64,000 nt of DNA, taken from the NCBI GenBank assembly GCA_963693305.1, contig OY855903.1:28441955-28505954 (forward strand), written 5' to 3'. The translations under genes were made by a program, and so were the position numbers. The notes below the pieces were generated by a model. It worked only from the letters and a program-made list of their open reading frames with translations. It was not told the origin of the DNA and searched no databases. Every line of letters starts with the position of its first letter. Within the stretch, counting starts at the first letter, position 1. Below, piece after piece: positions 56,601 through 64,000 of the stretch. The DNA comes from Meandrina meandrites (lineage: Eukaryota > Cnidaria > Anthozoa > Scleractinia > Meandrinidae).

Positions 56601-59600
56601 GGAGAGAAACAAAAGCAAGTCAAAGATGAGGCACCTGTTCCATTTTCTGTCAAGAGGAAGGAAGAGGCAGACAGATAGTAATGCAGCTAGTCAGTTGAGC
56701 AGTGACGACATAGGAAGACTCGGTCTGTTGGGTAACTATTTTCTTACTAGTATGTGTCGATGTTATCTTGGAAGGAAGGAGCACAGTTAACCATTGACCC
56801 CCGCTGAGTGTTTCATGTCCTTTTGCTTTAATTAGATTTTTAAAGCAAGGGGTAAAGCTAACACCTTGCACAGTCACAACATGGCTCCCCAAAACAATTT
56901 CTTTCTCAACTACATGTATGTTGGTTCTATAAAAGGTTTAGTTAGAAATCAAGCTTGCAATTGACATTGCTGAGATTATGTGCTTATTTGTAAACACACC
57001 AAGGATGTGGCTTGCATGCTCATTTACCATATGCATAAAATATTTAATTTACACAAAACCTGCTTGCATGGTAAAAATAGTGCGCTAAGAACAATATGAT
57101 ACTTTTTTTAGTTAAATGCTGCAAGAAGCTCAAGCAATGAAACCTACTGCAGTAAATTTCCAAATCTCCTAATAATACAAAGCAAAGCACAGCTTGTCCA
57201 AGGACACGCTGAGAGGAGTTATAATAATTAACAAAATAGATCGTTTGATTAGCGATACGGGACTCATGCCTTGCAGCATATGGAGGTGTTGTGTTGCAAT
57301 GGTTCATATTTATAAAGGTCTGTATGGGAAGAAATGCATTCGGATTTATAGCTAAATAGTATGATATTTTGAATACTCCTATTCATTGTTGTCTTGTCTG
57401 TTGTTATCTTGTTTCTCCGGCCAATCCCCGAGGGCAAAACTATTTTTTTTTTCAAAGCATGACCATGTTGCAGTTTGGTATATCCTTGTTTTATTAACTC
57501 ACAGTGTGAAAGCCTGCATCTCTGGAACTCTTGATTTTCATAATTATGCATATAGAAACCACCTAAATTTAGTTATTCAACTTGGAAATGAGTCATAATC
57601 AGATCACTTATAATCAGTGAATTTCAAGTCAATAGTCATTCTGTGTGGCAATAAATCTGAAACCAAAAGGTGAAACTGCATCCAAGAATCCCAAGGGTAA
57701 AACTACTGCATGAGGTAGGAAGCAGGAGTACAGCAGTAGAAGTACTGCTTTAGGTTCTTTGAGTTTAGTTTAAATACACGTGCAAAACAGTCAGTCTTAC
57801 ATGAGAGATTTCGTATGTGAGCTCATCCCAGTAGCAACATTGATAATTCAGTGGATAGTGTAGCTCTGGTAGATTGCCAAATTTGCCATGATCTAAAAGT
57901 GTTTTACGACCTATTATTAATTCTAACTGAAATACCAAAATGAAATGTAACTCAGGTTTACCTTTTAACAGTTAACCACAGTGCTAGAGGTTTACAATTG
58001 TAGTTTGCCTATCTATTTTGACACAGAACCAGAAGCAGATAAAGAGGTATTTTCAGACGAAAGTGAAGGATCAGATGAAATCATCAACTTGTCTTCATTA
58101 TCAGAATCAGAATCTGATGATGAGTCTGTCCCAATAGAAGATCTTGACAAGAAAGTGGTCGAGGAAACACAGCCAGGAAATGATAATTTAAAAGTAGGTA
58201 AAATGATTACAATTTAGCAGGATTGATGTAGTTTTTTTAGTCTTTGGTCTTTAGTCTTTTCTTCTGTACTATACCCGTCCACTATGGTCAAATATGACAA
58301 ATGTGTTGGTCACTGGTTTCTTAGCAGCAGCGGTTGCCATAGCAATGATGCATTCTTTTGTTATAACAACAAAGCTGATTTTTCTCAAAATATAGTTCGA
58401 AACTTTGTATTGTATTTCTAATAAAGAAAAAGTCTGTGTGCAAGAAACTGCTTTTTCCAAGTGTGCGTAAGAATGTTCTTGAATATTGTCTATCGAGATA
58501 TTTGGCTATTAAAGTGTCCCTTCTTTAAATTCAAGGGGCGTTAAATAGATATGAGACATTTACTAGAGAGAGGCTTTTATTTCACTTTGACTATAACAAT
58601 GCCAGCAAAACAAAATAAGAAGAGTAGTTTGCTCGCAGAGTAAGATAGAAAACAATGTGAGTGGGAGACTAAACCAATCGGCACAGATGTTGTTCATAGT
58701 TTGATATCAATATCTTCATCCTTATCTGGGCCAACCATGTTGGCATCGTTGGCTTCTTTCATGGTTGAGGCGTTTCTGAGTGGGTTGTGGGGGGAGGGGG
58801 GCATCTATTTTACATGGGACATTAGGGGGGAGTGTCTAATACAAACTTTGCACCTCAAAGGGGGTGGTAATTAGTTACCATGCTTTTCTTTGAGACTAGA
58901 CATTTATTAGGTCATTTGCAGTAAGCGTTTTGTGGCCATGCCGTGTTTTTTTAATCAGTCAAGTTATTTTTAATTTTCAAGTTTCCAAAGGGGAACTTTT
59001 TGCTACCATTCAATCCTGCATATGCAACTTGTCAACCTATGCCACAGTAAAATGGTAGGAGAGAACTCTTCTTAGTGTCAAAATTTTCACTGATGAAGGG
59101 CCAAGCCCAAAACATCTGAACGTTGTTAAAGAAACTCCTACTATTATGCTATGTTCCTAAGTGTCATGCATCATTGAATTTATTTTTATTCCACAGTAAG
59201 CCTGCCAGCAATAAGTGGCTATCTTTTGCACCTAAAAAATTTAGTTTTGTTTGCCTTGAGAATTTGTAGAATTCTAGATCGAACCCTGATGTAGGGCTAT
59301 CAAGCTCATCCTTTAAAATTTAAATGTTATATCCTCAAGAAAAATTATGATTATTGCCACTTCCTTTTGTCTTCCAGCAAACAAAGGAAGACCTTCAGCC
59401 AACAACTGAAGGACATCAATACATGGGGGAAAGCCTCCAATCAACGGATGAAGTGTTTAAAAGCACAGAGGAAAGCCTCCAATCAACAGATGAAGTGTGT
59501 AAAAGCACAGAGGAAAGCCTCCAATCAACAGATGAAGTGTGTAAAAGCACAGAGGGAAGCCTCCAATCAACAGATGAAGTGTGTAAAAACACAGAGGGAA

Positions 59601-62600
59601 GCCTCCAATCAACAGATGAAGTGTGTAAAAGCACAGAGGGAAGCCTCCAATCAACAGATGAAGGGTGTAAAAGCACAGAGGGAAGCCTCCAATCAAAAGA
59701 TGAAGGGTGTAAACATGCAGATGATGGCCTCCAATCAACATATGAAGGCTGTGAGCTTGCAGACAATGACCTCCAATCATTGGATGAAGGGTGTAAAAGC
59801 AAAGAGGAAAGCCTCCAATCAACAGATGAAGGGTGTAAACGTACAGAGGATGGCCTCCAATCAACAGATGAAGGCTGTGAGCATGCAGACAATGGCCTCC
59901 AATCATTGGATGAAGGGTGTAAAAGCACAGAGGAAGGTCTCCAGTCAACAGATGAAGGGTGTAAACATGCAGATGATGGCCCCCAATCAACAGATGAAGG
60001 AATACAACACAGAGAGGAAGGCTCCCATTCGACAAATGAAGGATGTAAATTCACAGAGGAAAGCCTCCAATTGAAAGTTGAAGGAGAAGTAAACGAGAAA
60101 GACAGGTATAATACACCTACAATAAGAAAATCTAAATAATGATGAAATCTAGGAATGATTTCAGTTTGATTCCTGTTGTTTAGTGAAATAAATCAAACAA
60201 AAAGATTTCTTTATAATTACTTAAGGTCGTTCACGCGAAAATCTTCTAACATTGACTTTCACCACTGTGAGTTTACGGGTTACTCATGTCAGAAATGAAC
60301 AAAAATGGGGGGTCACCGAATTCGTTTCGGAGATAGATCACCTTAAGATCTTAAATATCAGCCTTCGTTTTGACAATGGCGACATTGTCTGGTTTGTCCA
60401 AAAATATCGCGAATAAATACATGAAATGCATTCTTGTGTAAATATTGTTTAAGAGATTGCACGGGACCCTTGCTATCATTATGTATGCGTCTGCATACGA
60501 GCTTAGGGACCCATCAGGCCGGAGCTTATCCCAGTCTCCATAGCATGAAGCGACTAGGAGTATTGCTACTCCCCCTACATGGGATGCTAGTCCATCGCAG
60601 GATTACCCCCAGGAGTAAATTCGCCGGTACCCATTTATACACCTGGGTGGAGAGAGGCACTATGAGAGCAAAGTATCTTGCCCAAGAACACAACGCAGTG
60701 TCCCGGCCAGGGCTCGAACCTGGACCGCCCGATCCGGAGTCCAGTGCACTAGCCATTAGGCCACCGTGCCTCCCACCAGAAAAAGTATGTGCGAACTGCG
60801 ATGACTGAAGCCGACGGCAAACGAAATATTCATGAAAATATATTTCTTCACGTTCTTTGTATCAGTAATTGCATGTTATTGTTCTCAGCTTTGTGTGCTG
60901 TGCGCTGGAACGTACCGAATTATCATAATGAGATTCACAGCTTTGAATATAGCATACGTTGTTGTAAACATAGACTTGGAAGGCCTTCGGAAGCGGCAAA
61001 ACCTGCAATTTTGTGTCCAAGTTTTCTCCGCCGATACAGAATTTCATGAGTCAATTTGCAAGGAACATAAACTTGGTGTACTCCATTGCGCCCTGGTCAA
61101 AGCGAATTTTTAAAATCCCTTTTCAAAAAGAAGATAGCACGTTTTAAAGTTTAGACTTCACATTTTTTACTCTCTTAGAAACCAATAACTCCTAGCAAAT
61201 TTTGAATTAAAGAATTTCGTTCTGACCAGGGCACAAAAGAAGTTATGATTCACCACAGGGTTGGACATTAGCGCTCGCCCACTCGCCCAGGCGAGTTCCA
61301 AAACTGTCGGGCGAGTACAATCACCGAACACTCGCCCGGTTTGGCGAGTACGATTTTCAACTCCAGAGTATATTATTCAAAATAAGCGTTATTTTTTACT
61401 TTCCACTTTAAAATTATCTACACTGTCCACAGCTAATGGTTCGCAAACATACAAAAATAGTTTCACTGTGTAATTGTTAAATGATGAAGAGACCTTGACA
61501 TTGAACTGCGAAACTCAACGGAAACTTTGTAAACTTCCTTAAACTCCAACTAAGGAACAGTGTCAAACGTGATTAAAAGTTGGATATTTTATGTTCGTGA
61601 GCTGAGGGTGTGTGTGGGAGGGGCTTAATGTTTTCTGTGTTTGTGTGGAACTAGGAGACTGGGCGAGTGAACAATTATCTGGGCGAGTGCAGCTTGAATG
61701 TCACTCGCCCAAATGGTGAGTGCTCCGAAATTTTAGTTTCCAACCCTGCTGATAATATAACCGTTTAATTTGGTGCCCTATTCTTGTTGAAAAGTTGGAC
61801 ACAAAACTGCATTATCTGCAGATTAACATTTAAGAGCTTGTAACATCAAAGGGTCATCTCTCAGTAAAACGACAATCGTGATGTACTTCCATCAAATGTG
61901 GATTGGGTCAGGAAAAAACACTGGTATTGAATTTCCAAAGAGCATGGTGTCAAGACCAGCAAGGTTTAAATCTATTAAATCTTTTCGCTTCTCTTAGCCG
62001 GCAGGGCCTTGGCACGAGAAACGAAGGGCTCTGGAGACAAAGGATTTCCAGTCCTAGATTCTAGGACTTCCAGTCTTCATGTATGCAGTTGTGATGTTTT
62101 TATATGATGTATGGAACAGTCATGGCGTTTTTACTTCCGCTCAAGATTTCTTTGTTTCAAACAGCCAATCAAAAAAGTTCGAATTAATTCAAAAACCCTA
62201 TGTCCCCAGAGCCCTTCGTTTCTCGTGCGAAGGCCCCAGTCGGCTAAGACAAGCAAAAAGGGCCATGGGGACGAGAATGGATTAAATCAAGTGTCGCAAT
62301 GTGATGACTGGATGACAGTTATGATTGGCTCCTCTAAAGTAAAAAGGAATCTAAAAAAAATTTAGGTCATACTGTCTAGTGTTTGACAGTGCCTGTTGTT
62401 TATACTGGAAAATCAACATAAGCTAATCCTTGGATGTGATGTAACGGCTTCTGTGGCAATTTAATACTGATTTTGGGGCTGTTTATGATATGTTTCCGTT
62501 CAGTTTGCAGATTGTACTGTTGCTTTCTTTTCTTTTCATCAGTTTAACACAAATACGCAAGAGAAGAAGGGAAGAACGAAAGCAAAAAATAACAGATCTG

Positions 62601-62735
62601 GTGGAAAACATAAAAAAGAATGTTAAACGAGAAGAAGATGCAAAGGTGTGGAAGTCAAGACTGAAGAACACTTTAGTGGCGGTAGCAGTTTGTTCAGTGG
62701 CTTACATTACATTCAGATATTTTACCAGTGGCTAA
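44672..62735 (+). CDS. PTPN1/PTPN2-like: PTPN1/PTPN2-like tyrosine phosphatase with coding minisatellite and C-terminal membrane tail, 13 exons
   Basis: Exons: 44672-44728, 46720-46816, 48327-48388, 51412-51447, 52019-52117, 52505-52648, 53573-53727, 54943-54997, 55775-55973, 56435-56566 (or to 56731), 58027-58193, 59378-60105, 62543-62735. All phases agree, giving 707 residues (762 with the longer exon 10). Residues 1-300 are the PTP domain, with numbering close to PTP1[31 protein letters not shown] loop TWPDFGVP (Asp182), P-loop [10 protein letters not shown] (Cys216), Q-loop [12 protein letters not shown] proline motif [10 protein letters not shown] (about 319-328) is placed like the Cas-binding motif of PTP1B. 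Acidic linkers and fifteen 14-residue repeats (about 420-629) follow, then a basic segment and a hydrophobic tail ([16 protein letters not shown]) like the ER anchor of PTP1B. It should dephosphorylate phosphotyrosine at the ER face. Exon 7 uses a GC donor. Confidence 0.93.
44729..46719. other. Phosphatase intron 1
   Basis: It holds (AAT)n at about 45486-45514 and two blocks of AAGTCCTTGAA/AAAGTCCTGG words (45150-45240 and 45905-45970) that look like the two ends of one interrupted element. It also has a TCCTTCCGAGGGACACAAACATGGC-type hairpin (about 46190) and a LINE-like 3' end (46608-46655). No exon was seen. Confidence 0.5.
46608..46655 (+). repeat. LINE-like 3' terminus fragment
   Basis: CCAACTAGAAGATTTAGGCACT plus GAAATAAAGTTGTTG is shared with 6563-6605, followed by a (GTT)n-like tail. 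Confidence 0.5.
48389..51411. other. Phosphatase intron 3 (3 kb)
   Basis: It contains inverted AAGGTGTCGGCGTTTTGTCA / AAAATCGCCGACACTTTT sequences (49150-49307). A region at 50.8-51.1 kb (GTGCCGGCTGCCGCC, GAACCCTGG) looks like a repeat end, and a partial TIR element lies at 51231. No coding exon is seen before the 36-base exon at 51412. Confidence 0.5.
51231..51345. mobile_element. Fragment of the CAGGGTTGGA element family
   Basis: CAGGGTTGGAAAGTAAAATTTCAGAG with CACTCGCCCAGATAATT and CTCGCCCAGTCTCCT matches, in reverse, the right end of the complete copy at 61256-61748. It ends about 65 bases before the acceptor of the tiny phosphatase exon 4. Confidence 0.65.
52987..53043. repeat. Perfect 27-bp-arm palindrome in phosphatase intron 6
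   Basis: AAAAGCAAGCCACTGATTGA and the next seven bases (ATAACAT) are followed by TTA and then by their exact reverse complement. There are no mismatches in 27 base pairs. Confidence 0.9.
53728..54942. other. Phosphatase intron 7, GC-AG type
   Basis: It starts GCATGT, not GT, and ends TTAATAAAG. The repeat at 54250-54710 and a CTAGGAATTTCTAGGAATTC palindromic block (54788-54844) lie inside. Cutting at the GC keeps the catalytic motif [10 protein letters not shown] intact; no GT nearby does. Confidence 0.75.
54250..54710. repeat. Dispersed repeat with GTAGAATTCTACTAG ends
   Basis: It starts GTAGAATTCTACTAGTACAC and has AATGTGATTGGCTGAGCTA plus CTATCAGCCATTAGTG, shared in reverse with 10537-10690. 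AGAATTCTACTA recurs near its right part (about 54619). Class unknown. Confidence 0.5.
55135..55325. repeat. Direct repeat of about 25 bp
   Basis: AAATTTGAGCTTGAAATAAA plus GAAA occurs at about 55136 and again at about 55301 in phosphatase intron 8, which suggests a local duplication. Confidence 0.7.
58209..59377. other. Phosphatase intron 11
   Basis: It contains no exon that I can see, a G-rich stretch (GTGGGGGGAGGGGGG near 58788) and the decayed hammerhead-like core at 59090. Confidence 0.5.
59090..59113 (+). ncRNA. Decayed hammerhead-like core
   Basis: CTGATGA, GGGCCAAGCCC, then AAAAC in place of GAAAC. It is otherwise the same as the core at 26955. The G-to-A change should abolish catalysis. 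It is best read as a retroelement remnant. Confidence 0.35.
59432..60061 (+). repeat. 42-bp coding minisatellite, 15 exact-length units
   Basis: Fifteen consecutive units of 42 bases code variants of [14 protein letters not shown] within phosphatase exon 12; a partial sixteenth follows. Not a single unit has an indel, although base changes are common. The lack of stops in other frames creates three long shadow ORFs that are not genes. Confidence 0.95.
60503..60774 (-). mobile_element. tRNA-derived SINE
   Basis: On the minus strand it begins GGAGGCACGGTGGCCTAATG with an A box (TGGCCTAATGG) and, about 40 bases on, a B box (GGTTCGAGCCC), as in a tRNA-derived promoter. The body follows with GTTGTGTTCTTGGGCAAG and ends near the CCGGCCTGATGGG segment. 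The partial copy at 43437 shares the body. It lies in phosphatase intron 12. Confidence 0.75.
61256..61748. mobile_element. Element with CAGGGTTGGA terminal repeats
   Basis: It starts CAGGGTTGGACATT and ends with the complement (TTTCCAACCCTG). GGCGAGTG/CACTCGCC words fill both ends. The interior has no transposase. A fragment of the same family is at 51231. It lies in phosphatase intron 12. Confidence 0.7.
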
Positions 62736-64000
62736 CAATCTGTAAACAACTGTTTGACCTCTGTTTGATTTCTTCAAAGCCTACAATCCTGTCAAAAGTC
62801 CTTGCGATACTTAAGGGAATACTACCCAGCGTGAAATCCTTTTGTGTTAAGAAGTAGTCGTTCAATTTTCCGAGTCCCCTTCCCCCAAAACACAATGTTA
62901 AAATATTAATGCACAGTTGGATAGATAGAAATCAACATTGCACTGGGGGGTGGGGAGGGCAGGGGGGCTAATAAAATGCCAATTTTTCACGAAAGAAGCC
63001 TTTGTCGAGGATGGAATAGACACTTTGCATAAATAGCGCCTAAATTTGAATAACAATACTTTGTACATCCTTACTGTTTGTAGAGAAAAGATATTTTTAC
63101 GTGAATGTGAGGCTTAGGATCTATAAGTATTGTTATTCAAATGCAGACGCCTTTATCGCTATGTGCCACTGTCCAATCATTTACCACAGTAGTGCACAGT
63201 ACAGCAGAAAGCAGCATAAACAACGTATAAAATTCTTGCAAGTTTGAATTAATTAACTAGTGTAAACTTTACTACAAAAAATGTTTCATTGTGTAAATTA
63301 TTTTACTGGGGGTTAGATAAGCTTAAAATTTTTAACGTATCCCTAACCCCCAAAAAATATTTTCTCTGCGTAGAATGTCGAAAACATTTTTAATTTTGGT
63401 TGAAACCGCGATTTTCTTTGTTAAAGTCGGGAAAAATCGCAACAATTTGAAAAGAGTCTGGGTCCAATATTTGTGACGTCAACCCAGGACATCAGTCGAA
63501 CGTGATATAGCTTGCGAGATGATCTGAGTTATAGGTCGTGACTTTGGTCAGAGCTCCAAAATGCGTAGAAAACCGGGAGACCGTCGAATTCTTGCCAATG
63601 TAATCGAAATACATCAGAATTTGAGATTTCTTGGTCACCGTTTTGGTTCGATCGGCGACTGCTTACAGCGACGATTGAGTTAAGTTAAAAAAAGATGTTT
63701 TTTCGTAGTTTTTTTATTTTTGTTTATAATATTAAAATACATTACTTACAATAACTTACGTACAATACACAACTTACAGTATATAGCTTACAATAACCCA
63801 GTTACAGTTCACTAGTTATAATTACCTACACTATATTCTATAAACATATTTTTACGATTTAGCAATTTTGTTATTTGTTGACGCTTAGATACTTAACACA
63901 ACAATTAGTACACTAGTATACATACGGCTTAAAGATTGAAGTTATCTGCGAGACAGTGGGGTAGATATGCAGGACGCCATACTATAAGCCAACATGTGGC
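62736..64000. other. Phosphatase 3' UTR and right edge
   Basis: The 3' UTR likely ends just after the signal at 62970. A short inverted pair TTTGAATAACAATACTT / AAGTATTGTTATTCAAA lies at 63045 and 63125. From 63730 the sequence is rich in CTTACAATA-like words. No further gene is visible. Confidence 0.5.
62970..62975 (+). terminator. Phosphatase poly(A) signal
   Basis: AATAAA lies 235 bases after the stop, directly preceded by a G-rich tract (62945-62967) with four G-runs. Confidence 0.5.

Noticed and set aside
59367..60074. Three further long ORFs across the phosphatase minisatellite (one plus, two minus)
   Set aside because: The 42-bp unit is a multiple of three and has no stop in these frames, so repetition alone opens them. 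Only the frame of exon 12 has splice sites that fit both neighbours.

Overview
The window is nuclear DNA of an animal, most likely an anthozoan cnidarian and probably a stony coral. The genes carry canonical GT-AG introns and have full-length metazoan relatives (Cas scaffold, PTP1B-type phosphatase, COMMD4, TMEM170, SMIM13). The DNA is AT-rich, and introns and intergenic space are full of short inverted-repeat transposons, tRNA-derived SINE-like repeats and LINE ends of the kind I associate with coral genomes. The species cannot be named from the sequence alone.

Layout. 1-7.5 kb: a minus-strand gene with a Pro/Gly/Tyr-rich tail and a VHL beta domain, head-to-head with TMEM170 (7.5-9.7 kb, plus). 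9.7-14 kb: repeat-rich spacer. 14.0-25.3 kb: a three-exon Cas-family adaptor gene (plus). 25.3-35.7 kb: repeats plus a one-exon NHL-repeat gene with a frameshift (29.9-31.5 kb). 35.2-35.7 kb: a tRNA-like element beside a large foldback. 38.2-41.9 kb: intronless COMMD4 (minus) divergent from two-exon SMIM13 (plus), whose intron holds a Harbinger-type transposon. 44.7-62.7 kb: a 13-exon PTPN1/PTPN2-like phosphatase (plus) with a coding minisatellite. 62.8-64 kb: no gene seen.

Exon models were built by hand. Every splice phase closes in frame, and the joined proteins match family length and order, except that the NHL gene needs a frame change. Total codon counts: VHL-beta 264 aa, TMEM170 111 aa, Cas 984 aa, COMMD4 198 aa, SMIM13 77 aa, PTP 707 aa (762 aa with an alternative donor).

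Main biological points. (1) TMEM170, Cas and SMIM13 occur together here. From memory of the human map, TMEM170B-NEDD9-SMIM13 lie together at 6p24 and TMEM170A-BCAR1 at 16q23, so this looks like an ancient linkage group. (2) The phosphatase carries fifteen exact-length 14-residue repeats between its catalytic domain and its membrane tail. (3) Its active-site codons are split by an intron that appears to use a GC donor. (4) The Cas adaptor and a PTP1B-like enzyme with a PTP1B-like proline motif lie about 20 kb apart; their mammalian counterparts bind each other.
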